From assembly GCA_963663735.2 (NCBI GenBank), contig CAXXHN010000001.1, forward strand, positions 186,001-250,000: a stretch of DNA of 64,000 nucleotides, given 5' to 3'. The DNA comes from G963663735 sp963663735. GTDB taxonomy: Bacteria; Acidobacteriota; UBA6911; RPQK01; JAPXNP01. Positions within the stretch are counted from its first letter, which is position 1, and each line of letters starts with the position of its first letter. Positions 27,296 to 35,437 of the stretch are shown one piece after another. Made by a program: the position numbers and the translations under genes. The notes beneath the pieces were generated by a model. It saw nothing but the letters and a program-made list of their open reading frames with translations. It was not told the origin of the DNA and ran no database searches.

Positions 27296-28348
27296 ATGAA
27301 TCGAAGGGAATTTGTCCAATCCTCCGCCGCAGTTGTAGCCGCTGCCAAATCAGCGGGCCTGGCTTCAGCTGAAAGGCTCCCCTCTTCCCCGGTAGTAATT
27401 TCAAGCCGAAACGGATTCCGGGCAACCGAAAAAGCTATGGAAATCCTGAAAAACGGGGGAGATACCCTGGATGCGGTAATCGCGGGAGTCAACATAGTAG
27501 AACTGGACCCGGAAGATCGAACCGTCGGATACGGGGGGATTCCCAACGAAGAAGGGGTGGTCCAGCTGGACGCTTCAGTAATGCACGGGCCGACTCATGG
27601 GGCAGGGGCTGTTTCCTGCCTGGAAGGAATTAAGACTCCATCCAGGGTGGCTAAGCTGGTTATGGAAAAAACAGACCATGTTCTTCTGACCGGAGCCGGA
27701 GCACTCAAATTTGCCATATCCATGGGCTTCAAATACGAAAACCTGCTCACGGACTCTGCACGGGAAACATGGTTGGAGTGGAAAAAAATACTTAATCCGG
27801 ATGATAACTGGATTGATCCGCTGGACCGTATCCCGACTGCGCTTCTTTCAGGAGCCAGGTCAGATATCAGGGATGCGGTTGAAATGCATGGCACAATCAA
27901 CTGCAACGCGGTTAATGAAAAGGGAGAGATTTCCGGGGTAACAACCACCAGCGGCCTTCCCTTCAAGATCCCAGGGAGAGTCGGAGATTCTCCGATTATC
28001 GGAGCCGGCTTATATGTTGACAACGAAGTCGGCGCGTGCGGCAGTACAGGCCGGGGTGAAGCCAACCTCAAAACATGCGCCAGCTTTATGGCCGTGGAAT
28101 TCATGAGACAGGGACTGTCTCCTGAAGAAGCAGGTTTAAGGGTAATGAAACGGATCGTAGAAAATACCACAGAGCCATATCTTCTCAACAGTGAGGGCAA
28201 ACCAAAATTCAACCTGAACTTCTATGCTCTCAATAAAAGAGGGGAATATGCCGGGGTATGCCTGTACAAAGGCGGATCCTATTCAGTTCATGACGGCAGG
28301 GAGAACCGGATAAAGGAGTCTGCCTACATTTTCGAGAGAGTTGAATAG
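27296..28348 (+). CDS. N4-(beta-N-acetylglucosaminyl)-L-asparaginase (glycosylasparaginase), TAT-exported
   Basis: A 350-residue Ntn-hydrolase precursor. In the family it cuts itself before a Thr that becomes the nucleophile and hydrolyses the GlcNAc-Asn link of glycopeptides. The likely cleavage site is HG/TINCNAV, making Thr200 the new N-terminus; the family strings VTTTSGLPFKIPGRVGDSPI and GAGLYVDNEVGACGSTGRGE follow. The N-terminus MNRREFVQSSAAVVAAA resembles a twin-arginine signal, so it probably works in the periplasm. ATG 27296 has AGGAG 10 nt upstream. With the tricorn and S9 peptidases it points to glycoprotein use. Confidence 0.92.
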   Translation: MNRREFVQSSAAVVAAAKSAGLASAERLPSSPVVISSRNGFRATEKAMEILKNGGDTLDAVIAGVNIVELDPEDRTVGYGGIPNEEGVVQLDASVMHGPTHGAGAVSCLEGIKTPSRVAKLVMEKTDHVLLTGAGALKFAISMGFKYENLLTDSARETWLEWKKILNPDDNWIDPLDRIPTALLSGARSDIRDAVEMHGTINCNAVNEKGEISGVTTTSGLPFKIPGRVGDSPIIGAGLYVDNEVGACGSTGRGEANLKTCASFMAVEFMRQGLSPEEAGLRVMKRIVENTTEPYLLNSEGKPKFNLNFYALNKRGEYAGVCLYKGGSYSVHDGRENRIKESAYIFERVE

Positions 28349-28391
28349 GTATATTTTTGTTATTACCCGAATCTGGTTCGGGAGGTTTATC

Positions 28392-28778
28392 ATGAGAAAT
28401 AATTCAGAACGCGGCAGTGGAAAGTCGGGATGCCTTTTGACCCTGTTGGTAGTAGCCCTTGTAATATATCTGTGTGTCAAGATCGTTCCCGTTTATGTTG
28501 CAAAAGTCAATTTCGAAGATGACCTGACCGGAATAACCAGTAAGGCTGGAGTTTATTCATGGTCAGAAAGGGCTATTATCAAAGAGGTCAATACCGCCGC
28601 CGCGGCCTATGGATTCACGACATCCGGAGAAGATATAACAATTACCCGAAGAAACAGGTATCAGGAAACTCCCAGGATAATTGTACTGGTGAGATACAGC
28701 AAAACCGTTGAATTTCCTGGTTATACTTATGTGTTTGAATTTGAATCAACAACTACTGGATTGATTGGACGCCTGTAA
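28392..28778 (+). CDS. Small membrane-anchored protein of unknown function
   Basis: 128 residues. A basic N-terminus (MRNNSERGSGKSG) is followed by one hydrophobic helix (about 14-32) and a soluble domain predicted outside, with no motif I know; it has some likeness to the DUF4845-type single-helix proteins. ATG 28392 is chosen over an upstream in-frame start at 28341 because of a strong GGGAGG 7 nt before it. The stop is 2 nt before the galE start, so the two are co-translated or at least co-transcribed. Confidence 0.8.
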   Translation: MRNNSERGSGKSGCLLTLLVVALVIYLCVKIVPVYVAKVNFEDDLTGITSKAGVYSWSERAIIKEVNTAAAAYGFTTSGEDITITRRNRYQETPRIIVLVRYSKTVEFPGYTYVFEFESTTTGLIGRL

Positions 28779-28780
28779 AA

Positions 28781-29779
28781 ATGGGAATAAATTTGAAGAA
28801 TCGGCCTTCGATACTGGTGGCCGGAGGGGCTGGATACATTGGAAGTCATGCGTCGCAGGACCTTCATGCCGCGGGATATACTCCCCTCATTGTCGACAAC
28901 CTCTCCGAGGGCCACCCAGAATCGGTAGTTTGCGGAGAATTACTGCAAGGCGACCTGAAGGATGGGCTGTTCCTGGACCAGGTATTCAAACAGCACTCCA
29001 TCCATGGAGTCATGCATTTCGCCAGCAAGTGTTATGTCGGCGAATCAATGAGCGACCCTGCAGTTTATTACGAGGAAAACCTCTCCAGTGCCCTTAACCT
29101 GCTCAAAGCCATGCTAAAACACGGCGTCAATAATTTTATATTTTCCTCAAGCTGCGCAACCTACGGGAATCCGATCAGCCTTCCGCTTCGTGAAACCCAC
29201 CCGCAGGATCCGGTCAACCCCTACGGGGAAACCAAATACTTCATTGAAAGAATCCTCAGGCACTATGACCGGGCTTATGGATTAAGATACTGCGCCCTTC
29301 GTTATTTCAACGCAGCAGGGGCCAGCCTGGATGCCCGGATCGGAGAATCGCACGATCCTGAATCGCACCTTATTCCCAGGATACTGGGAACAGTCACCGG
29401 AAAATATGAAAAACTGCAGATCTTCGGCGACGATTACCCTACACCAGACGGAACCTGCCTCCGGGATTACATACACGTCGCTGACCTCGCGTCTGCCCAT
29501 CGAAAAGCATTGCTCTGGATATCGGAAAATCAAACCAGTGATTGTTTCAACCTTGGAACCGGCACTGCATACTCAGTCAGGCAGATCCTTGAATCAGCTG
29601 AAAGGACCACAGGTTCCAAAATTCCGGTTGAAATCACGCCACGCCGCCCCGGAGACCCTCCAGAGCTGGTAGCTGACCCGGACAAGGCCCTGAAAATCCT
29701 GGGATGGAAGCCGGAGTACTCCGACCTGGATACCATCATGGAGACTGCCTGGAAATGGGAGCGTAATCGTCGCTATTGA
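28781..29779 (+). CDS. galE: UDP-glucose 4-epimerase
   Basis: A 332-residue short-chain dehydrogenase/reductase that interconverts UDP-glucose and UDP-galactose (some also the N-acetyl forms). NAD site GGAGYIGSH at about 13-21, catalytic Ser in SSSCATYGNP and Tyr/Lys in NPYGETKYFIE, and the C-terminal NLGTGTAYSVRQ and RRPGDPPELVADP typical of GalE. The ATG follows the upstream stop by 2 nt. It supplies sugars for surface glycans together with the next gene. Confidence 0.95.
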   Translation: MGINLKNRPSILVAGGAGYIGSHASQDLHAAGYTPLIVDNLSEGHPESVVCGELLQGDLKDGLFLDQVFKQHSIHGVMHFASKCYVGESMSDPAVYYEENLSSALNLLKAMLKHGVNNFIFSSSCATYGNPISLPLRETHPQDPVNPYGETKYFIERILRHYDRAYGLRYCALRYFNAAGASLDARIGESHDPESHLIPRILGTVTGKYEKLQIFGDDYPTPDGTCLRDYIHVADLASAHRKALLWISENQTSDCFNLGTGTAYSVRQILESAERTTGSKIPVEITPRRPGDPPELVADPDKALKILGWKPEYSDLDTIMETAWKWERNRRY

Positions 29780-29859
29780 TCAGTTCTCCTTTTGATGCTA
29801 CTTTTAGACCGGTTCATCATCTTACATACTATTATTTTTCTTAAACAGGGGAGTTACAA

Positions 29860-30789
29860 TTGAGAGTCCTGATAACTGGCGGATCCGGATTCATCGGAAG
29901 CCATCTCTGCGAATTTTACCTGAATCAAGGGCACGAGGTCCTGTGCCTTGATAATCTTTTTTCCAGTTCCAAAAAGAATATTTACCCGATGATGGATAAT
30001 CCAGCCTTTGAATTCATCCGTCACGATATCACCCAGCCCATACACCTGGAAACTGACTGGATTTTCAACCTGGCCTGTCCCGCTTCCCCACTCTACTACC
30101 AGAAAAATCCTGTTCAGACCGTAAAAACCAACATTATGGGCGCGCTGCACATGCTGGGACTCGCCAAAAGAGTCAAAGCCAGAATCTTCCAGGCAAGTAC
30201 CTCGGAGATCTATGGTGATCCCGAGGTACATCCGCAAAAAGAGGACTACTGGGGTTCAGTCAATCCCATTGGTTCCCGAAGCTGTTATGACGAAGGTAAA
30301 CGGGCCACCGAAACCCTGATGATGGATTACCACCGCCAGAATAGAGTTGATGTCCGTATCGCCAGGATATTCAATACTTATGGGCCGCGCATGTCCATAA
30401 ATGACGGACGGGTCATGAGCAACCTGATTGTACAGGCCCTGCGAAAAGAAAAAATGACCGTTTACGGAAACGGAAGCCAGACCAGGTCATTCTGCTTTGT
30501 GTCTGACCTGATCAGGGGAATTACCAGGTTTATGGATACTGAAGACCTTACAGGGCCTGTGAACCTTGGAAATCCTGAGGAAATTACAATCCTTGACCTC
30601 GCTGAAAGAATCAAAAAAACTATCGGGAGTGATGTTGAGATAGAATTCAAGCCCCTTCCCCAGGATGATCCATCCCGGCGGAAACCCTGTATAGATCTGG
30701 CCATGGAGAAACTTGACTGGAAACCTGAAGTAACCCTTGCTGAAGGGCTCACCAGAACGATAGAATATTTTGATTCGGTCCTGGTTTGA
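29860..30789 (+). CDS. UDP-glucuronate decarboxylase (UDP-xylose synthase)
   Basis: A 309-residue extended SDR. NAD site GGSGFIGSHLCE; the UXS-type strings LACPASPLYYQKNPVQT, QASTSEIYGDPEVHPQ, SCYDEGKRATETL (Tyr/Lys pair) and IARIFNTYGPRM identify it more precisely than dTDP-glucose dehydratase. It converts UDP-glucuronate to UDP-xylose. The start is a TTG at 29860: AGGGGAG lies 6 nt upstream and the NAD motif begins at residue 6, so no other start fits. No UDP-glucose dehydrogenase gene is nearby. Confidence 0.93.
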   Translation: MRVLITGGSGFIGSHLCEFYLNQGHEVLCLDNLFSSSKKNIYPMMDNPAFEFIRHDITQPIHLETDWIFNLACPASPLYYQKNPVQTVKTNIMGALHMLGLAKRVKARIFQASTSEIYGDPEVHPQKEDYWGSVNPIGSRSCYDEGKRATETLMMDYHRQNRVDVRIARIFNTYGPRMSINDGRVMSNLIVQALRKEKMTVYGNGSQTRSFCFVSDLIRGITRFMDTEDLTGPVNLGNPEEITILDLAERIKKTIGSDVEIEFKPLPQDDPSRRKPCIDLAMEKLDWKPEVTLAEGLTRTIEYFDSVLV

Positions 30790-30839
30790 AAAGCTTTCCA
30801 GCTGAATAATCCCGGCAGTCAAAACATGTAAACCGAAAA

Positions 30840-31097
30840 ATGATGGGAAGAAAAAAAAATTCCAGACATCTGCAAGCCCTCTACAGCACCATTATTTTTA
30901 TCATTCCATCCGCGTTTATCGGTGGTTATTTTCTTGGAATGAAACTGGATGAGCAGTTCGGAACTGATCCCTGGATAACAATAGCCGGTGTTTTTATTGG
31001 AGGGATAGGGGCATTCATAGAATTATTCAGGGTCCTTAACCAGGGGGAAAGATCATCCAGGCGGAACAAATCAGTAGATAACGAGAACCAGGAATAA
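30840..31097 (+). CDS. atpZ: AtpZ/AtpI-like small membrane protein
   Basis: 85 residues with two hydrophobic helices (about 14-34 and 45-65), the GG.FLGMKLDEQFGTDPW loop and a charged tail. This is the usual form of the AtpZ/AtpI-like protein found at the head of ATP synthase operons, proposed to help c-ring assembly or Mg2+/Ca2+ transport. ATG at 30840 and 30843 are both possible. It opens the atpZ-atpI-atpB-atpE run. Confidence 0.85.
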   Translation: MMGRKKNSRHLQALYSTIIFIIPSAFIGGYFLGMKLDEQFGTDPWITIAGVFIGGIGAFIELFRVLNQGERSSRRNKSVDNENQE

Positions 31098-31156
31098 ACC
31101 TTAAACGGAACACGGGATCTTGAAAAATCATCAGGCAACCATCCAGGCAAAAAACC

Positions 31157-31525
31157 ATGACCAGCTGCACTTCCGACTTTAAGAATATTGAAAAAAATGC
31201 GCTGATCATTCTGGCCGGAGGAGTAACGGCCGGTCTTATCTTCTATGGATTCTGGACGGCCGCATCAGTTCTGATCGGGGGTCTCCTGGCGATTATTAAT
31301 TTTCGGCTGATGAAATCCGGGATTGACCGTATGCTCTACCCGGGCGGGAAAAAAAAGGATGGAATGCTCATTTTTGGATTTATAGGCCGCCTGTTATTGA
31401 TCTTATTATGTCTGTTTGCTATGATCCAGACTGAAAAATTTAATCTGATGGGAGCTCTGGCAGGGCTTGCAATAATTGTACTTGCCGGTATGTATGAAGC
31501 TTTTCGTCACCTCTGGAAAAGATAG
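31157..31525 (+). CDS. atpI: ATP synthase subunit I
   Basis: 122 residues, four hydrophobic helices (about 15-32, 36-50, 66-86, 93-112) and the FRLMKSGIDRML segment typical of the ATP synthase I family, thought to assist assembly of the c-ring. It lies 59 nt after atpZ and 30 nt before the subunit a start. Confidence 0.8.
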   Translation: MTSCTSDFKNIEKNALIILAGGVTAGLIFYGFWTAASVLIGGLLAIINFRLMKSGIDRMLYPGGKKKDGMLIFGFIGRLLLILLCLFAMIQTEKFNLMGALAGLAIIVLAGMYEAFRHLWKR

Positions 31526-31555
31526 ATATAAAACAAATACAGGTTGAATCATAGT

Positions 31556-32281
31556 ATGCATCACGAGTTTTTCGTATCCACAGTTTTTAACCGTTACATT
31601 GTCAATCCCATAGCAGGACTATTCGGTCATCACCCTCATCATGACATCCTGCCGCCTCATGTTGTAATGGTTATCCTGGTTTTTCTGGGACTTACGGTAT
31701 TCGCCCTGATCATGAGATCAAGGCTTAGCGTGGATAAACCGGGGGGGCTTCAGCAAACCCTGGAACTGATTTCCAGTGGAATCATGGGCCTTACAGAAGA
31801 TATGACAGGGACTGATCCCCGACGTTTTTTCCCCCTGCTGGGAACCCTTTTCTTTTACATTCTCTGCAGCAACTTGCTTGGATTGTTTCCGGGATTCATG
31901 TCCCCGACCAGCAACATAAATGCCACAGCCAGTATGGCTATAATGGTATTTTTCTATTACAACTATGTTGGCTTCAAGGCTAACGGATTTGTGAAATATA
32001 TGGCCCACTTCGCTGGCCCTTCTCTTATGATAGCGCCGCTTATGTTCGTAATTGAAATCATAAGTCACTGCGCCAGGCCTTTTTCACTGTCAGTCAGGCT
32101 TTTTGGTAACATCTATGCTGAAGAGCTTATTATAGGAAGCCTTAACAATATGTTCCCATTTTTGGTGGCATTGCCGGTAATGGCCATCGGGCTGTTTGCC
32201 AGCACTATTCAGGCTTTCGTCTTTATTGTCTTGACTATGGTATATTTGGGAGGAGCTGTGGAGCACAGTGATCACGACTGA
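31556..32281 (+). CDS. atpB: ATP synthase F0 subunit a
   Basis: 241 residues with five to six membrane helices. The proton-channel helix is clear: ISHCARPFSLSVRLFGNIYAEELI, with the essential Arg in SVRLFGN, and the last helix QAFVFIVLTMVYLGGAVEH. A His-rich N-terminus faces the other side. ATG 31556 is preferred to an in-frame TTG 12 nt upstream, which has no separate ribosome-binding site. It is followed by atpE. Confidence 0.96.
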   Translation: MHHEFFVSTVFNRYIVNPIAGLFGHHPHHDILPPHVVMVILVFLGLTVFALIMRSRLSVDKPGGLQQTLELISSGIMGLTEDMTGTDPRRFFPLLGTLFFYILCSNLLGLFPGFMSPTSNINATASMAIMVFFYYNYVGFKANGFVKYMAHFAGPSLMIAPLMFVIEIISHCARPFSLSVRLFGNIYAEELIIGSLNNMFPFLVALPVMAIGLFASTIQAFVFIVLTMVYLGGAVEHSDHD

Positions 32282-32362
32282 TTAAAACAGCCTGATTGAG
32301 CTTCCGGAGCCTCTTGCATCGGATTTTCCAGAACGCTTTTGGTTTAGAAGGAGATACTTTAC

Positions 32363-32662
32363 ATGATCAGAAAAATTGGTTTTTTTGCAATTGCTCTTAT
32401 GATACTTGGAATTATTGCCATGCCCGTATACGCGCAGGGTACCGGCACATCCAATATTGAAATACATTACCTGGCCATAGCCATGGGTATTGCCGCTGCC
32501 GGCTGCGGTATCGCGCAGAGTATTGCCGTAGCAAAAGGATGCGAAGGCGCTTCCAGGAACCCTGGAGCAACTGACACAATTCGTTTCTTCGTTATTCTCG
32601 GCCTGGCCTTTATTGAATTCCTGGCCCTCTTGACATTTGTTGTCGTACTGATGCTGCAGTAA
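32363..32662 (+). CDS. atpE: ATP synthase F0 subunit c
   Basis: 99 residues. A 24-residue leader resembling a signal peptide (MIRKIGFFAIALMIL...VYAQ) precedes the two c-ring helices, which is longer than the usual 75-90 residues. The loop is EGASRNPGA and the ion-binding carboxylate is Glu85 in LAFIEFLALL. Gln52 sits 33 residues before it, the position of the sodium ligand Gln in sodium-type rings, but the Ser-Thr pair after the Glu is Phe-Leu here, so proton coupling is more likely. Strong AAGGAG 9 nt before the ATG. It is the last gene before a terminator. Confidence 0.96.
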   Translation: MIRKIGFFAIALMILGIIAMPVYAQGTGTSNIEIHYLAIAMGIAAAGCGIAQSIAVAKGCEGASRNPGATDTIRFFVILGLAFIEFLALLTFVVVLMLQ

Positions 32663-32693
32663 TTCTGCCGCCAGACTAAAGGCAAGTTTTCAA

Positions 32694-32736
32694 AAACGGT
32701 ATTCGTGACTAGAAGCGCGAATACCGTTTTTTTTTG
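32694..32736 (+). terminator. Rho-independent terminator after atpE
   Basis: Ten-bp stem ACGGTATTCG (32696-32705) with CGAATACCGT (32718-32727), 12-nt loop, then a run of nine T. It closes the atpZ-I-B-E transcript and separates it from glpF. Confidence 0.92.
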
Positions 32737-32909
32737 CCTGAAAATAGCCCCTCTCATACCAGGATTTCAATTTATCAAGAATCTTCGGTTCCGGATAAAA
32801 AAGTATTTGATTGATGGGCATCTGTAGGATAACCTGCTATGGATTGGAATATACCAAACGGATTAATTAATTCGATTCGTATTTATCAGCATGGGAGTGA
32901 AAGTTAGCG

Positions 32910-33659
32910 ATGGAAACATACCTGGCAGAATTCGTGGGAACGGCTATATTGATGATCTTTGGAAACGGCGTCTGCGCCAACGTAACCCTGGCAAAATCAA
33001 AGGCGCAGGGCAGCGGGTGGATGGTAGTGACCACTGCCTGGGGCCTGGGGGTGGCATTGGCAGTCTACTGTGTTGGCAGGATAAGCGGAGCCCACATAAA
33101 TCCCGCGGTCACTGTTTCACTGGCAGTGGTTGGGTCCTTTCCCTGGTCCCAGGTTCCCGGGTATATCCTGGCCCAGCTTGCCGGAGCCTTCACCGGGTCA
33201 ATCCTGGTCTGGCTGGCTTTCCTGGCCCACTGGAAAGAAACTGAAAATCCAGAAGGTAAACTCGGGATTTTCGCCACAATCCCGGCAATCCCGAATTCGG
33301 TTGCCAACATGCTCTCGGAGATTATCGGCGCGGCCCTGCTTCTTTTTGGCATCCTGGCTATAGGAGACAATGCCCAGGCGCTGACATCCGCCGGAGACCT
33401 GGATCTTTCCGTGGTATTCAGCGGCGGAATTCAGCCCCTGGTAGTCGGATTCCTGGTATGGGGAATAGGCCTGAGCCTAGGCGGACCGACCGGTTACGCC
33501 ATTAATCCAGCCAGGGACCTGGGTCCCAGGATTGCTCATGCCCTGCTTCCCATTCCCGGAAAAGGATCCTCACAGTGGCATTATGCCTGGATCCCCATAA
33601 CCGGGCCGCTGATTGGGGGGATAATCGGGGCAACTATCTACACACTTCTGGCTTTCTGA
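32910..33659 (+). CDS. glpF: Glycerol facilitator / aquaglyceroporin
   Basis: 249 residues, six membrane helices and two NPA half-helices: NPAVTVS (Asn64) and NPARDLGPR (Asn199). The Asp after NPAR is the mark of glycerol-conducting members. It lets glycerol cross the inner membrane passively; GlpK, encoded 63 nt downstream, traps it as glycerol 3-phosphate. The ATG has GGAG about 12 nt upstream. Confidence 0.95.
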   Translation: METYLAEFVGTAILMIFGNGVCANVTLAKSKAQGSGWMVVTTAWGLGVALAVYCVGRISGAHINPAVTVSLAVVGSFPWSQVPGYILAQLAGAFTGSILVWLAFLAHWKETENPEGKLGIFATIPAIPNSVANMLSEIIGAALLLFGILAIGDNAQALTSAGDLDLSVVFSGGIQPLVVGFLVWGIGLSLGGPTGYAINPARDLGPRIAHALLPIPGKGSSQWHYAWIPITGPLIGGIIGATIYTLLAF

Positions 33660-33722
33660 AAACAAGAGAATAATTACTGCAAATCCTTACATTGGCAGCA
33701 ACAGCATTTCCGGAGATAAATC

Positions 33723-35225
33723 ATGGCTGAATTACTAGGTTCAATTGACCAGGGAACAACCAGCACCAGGTTCATGGTATTCAATCCAGCTGGTGAAGAA
33801 ATAACCAAAGCCCAGATGGAACATGAGCAGATCCTGCCTCAACAGGGCTGGGTTGAACATAACCCTGAGGAAATTATTAATAATACTCACACGGTTGTGG
33901 AAAAAGCCCTGCGGAAAGCCGGCCTGGATGGAAAGGATCTGGCCGCGATCGGAATCACCAACCAAAGAGAGACAACGGTACTCTGGAACCGCCGGACCGG
34001 CAAACCTGTCTATAATGCCCTGGTCTGGCAGGACACAAGAACCGATAAGATTATCAGTGAAATTGAAAAAAAGGGTCAGGGCGAAATCATCTGGTGCAAA
34101 TCAGGCCTGCCTCCTGCCACCTATTTTTCCGCCGGGAAAATCCGCTGGATCCTGGACCAGGATCCGGAGCTTGCAATCCAGGCTGAAAAAGGGGAAATCC
34201 TTTTTGGAAACATGGATACCTGGCTGATCTGGAACCTGACGGGCGGCCCGGATGGAGGTCGGCATGTCACGGACATAACCAATGCCAGCAGGACCATGCT
34301 GATGAATCTGGCAACCCTGGAATGGGACACTGAATTGTGCGAAATCTTTGGAATTCCGCCGGTTATGCTGCCCGAGATCAGGCCGTCTTCAGGATCATTC
34401 GGAAACACTCTCGCCAGTGCCCCATTCAGGACTGAGGTACCCATCCTCGGAGTATTGGGGGACCAGCAGGCGGCTACTGTAGGGCAGGCGTGCTTTTCCA
34501 CGGGAGAAGCCAAAAACACCTACGGAACCGGCAACTTCATGCTCTCCAATACCGGGACAGCAATAGTTCCTTCCAGATCAGGACTCCTGACCACAACCTG
34601 CTACCAGGAAACCGGGAAACCGGCTGTCTACGCCCTGGAAGGCTCCATAGCCGTAACCGGTTCAGCAGTCCAGTGGATGAGAGACCAGCTGGGGCTGATT
34701 TCCTCAGCCGCTGAAATTGAGCCTCTGGCCAACACGGTTAAGGACAATGGCGGAGTCTATTTTGTGCCCGCTTTTTCAGGGCTCTTCGCTCCCTACTGGA
34801 GGTCAGATGCCCGCGGGGCCATGGTAGGACTTACCCGGTATGCCAATAAAGGACACCTGGCCAGGGCTACACTGGAAGCCATCTGCTACCAGACCAAAGA
34901 TGTCCTGGGAGCCATGGATAAAGATTCCGGCATTGCGCTGCAGGTCATGAAGGTCGACGGAGGTGCTACTGTCAACAATACCCTGATGCAGCTGCAGGCC
35001 GATATCCTTGGGGTCCCGGTAGTGAGGCCGCAGGTAACGGAAACCACCGCATTAGGGGCGGCCTATGCCGCGGGCCTCGCGGCAGGGGTATACAGTTCCC
35101 TTGATGACCTGAAAGCTAACTGGCGCGTAGACCGGCAATGGGAACCAGCCTGGAGCGCGGATCAGCGGGAAAGCGGTTACCTCCGGTGGAAGAAGGCCGT
35201 GGAACGCACCCTGGACTGGGCCTGA
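33723..35225 (+). CDS. glpK: Glycerol kinase
   Basis: A 500-residue FGGY kinase that phosphorylates glycerol with ATP. Signatures: SIDQGTTSTRFMVF at the N-terminus, GITNQRETTVLWNR, MDTWLIWNLTGG, GTGNFMLSNTG, and MKVDGGATVNNTLMQLQADILG with ETTALGAAYAAGL near the C-terminus. The length matches the family. Co-directional with glpF; convergent with glpD across repeat copy C. Confidence 0.97.
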   Translation: MAELLGSIDQGTTSTRFMVFNPAGEEITKAQMEHEQILPQQGWVEHNPEEIINNTHTVVEKALRKAGLDGKDLAAIGITNQRETTVLWNRRTGKPVYNALVWQDTRTDKIISEIEKKGQGEIIWCKSGLPPATYFSAGKIRWILDQDPELAIQAEKGEILFGNMDTWLIWNLTGGPDGGRHVTDITNASRTMLMNLATLEWDTELCEIFGIPPVMLPEIRPSSGSFGNTLASAPFRTEVPILGVLGDQQAATVGQACFSTGEAKNTYGTGNFMLSNTGTAIVPSRSGLLTTTCYQETGKPAVYALEGSIAVTGSAVQWMRDQLGLISSAAEIEPLANTVKDNGGVYFVPAFSGLFAPYWRSDARGAMVGLTRYANKGHLARATLEAICYQTKDVLGAMDKDSGIALQVMKVDGGATVNNTLMQLQADILGVPVVRPQVTETTALGAAYAAGLAAGVYSSLDDLKANWRVDRQWEPAWSADQRESGYLRWKKAVERTLDWA

Positions 35226-35252
35226 TAATTGACGATTGCGGAGTGGCTTCCA

Positions 35253-35425
35253 AATAAACGCCGGAGGTCTTAACCATGGCGCGCCGGATGAAAGCCCAGC
35301 ATTGAATAGCCCAGGGTGACCGAAGGGAACCCTGGGTTATGGTCTCACTATCACACCCGAGCCCTGGAGGGGCGACACCGCCGGAACTGCGAACGAAGAA
35401 GTGCGAATGTCGAACGTCACAGGGG
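35253..35425. repeat. Dispersed hairpin repeat, copy C, between glpK and glpD
   Basis: Starts with AATAAACGCCGGAGG (compare AATAAACGCCGCCGCG in copy E), then GGATGAAAGCCCAGCATT and a perfect 8-bp stem CCCAGGGT (35310-35317) / ACCCTGGG (35329-35336). The tail CCGGAACTG.GAA.GAAG.GCGAATGTCG matches copy B. It lies just past both stop codons and could also end transcription. Confidence 0.72.
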
Positions 35426-35437
35426 CCAAAGCCCCCC

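Noticed and set aside
27595..28212. 205-codon minus-strand frame inside the glycosylasparaginase gene
   Set aside because: Antisense to a gene with clear motifs; no family resemblance or ribosome-binding site.
30840..32736. Sodium-type ATP synthase
   Set aside because: The Gln ligand is present but the Ser-Thr pair after the essential Glu is Phe-Leu, so a sodium assignment is not supported.
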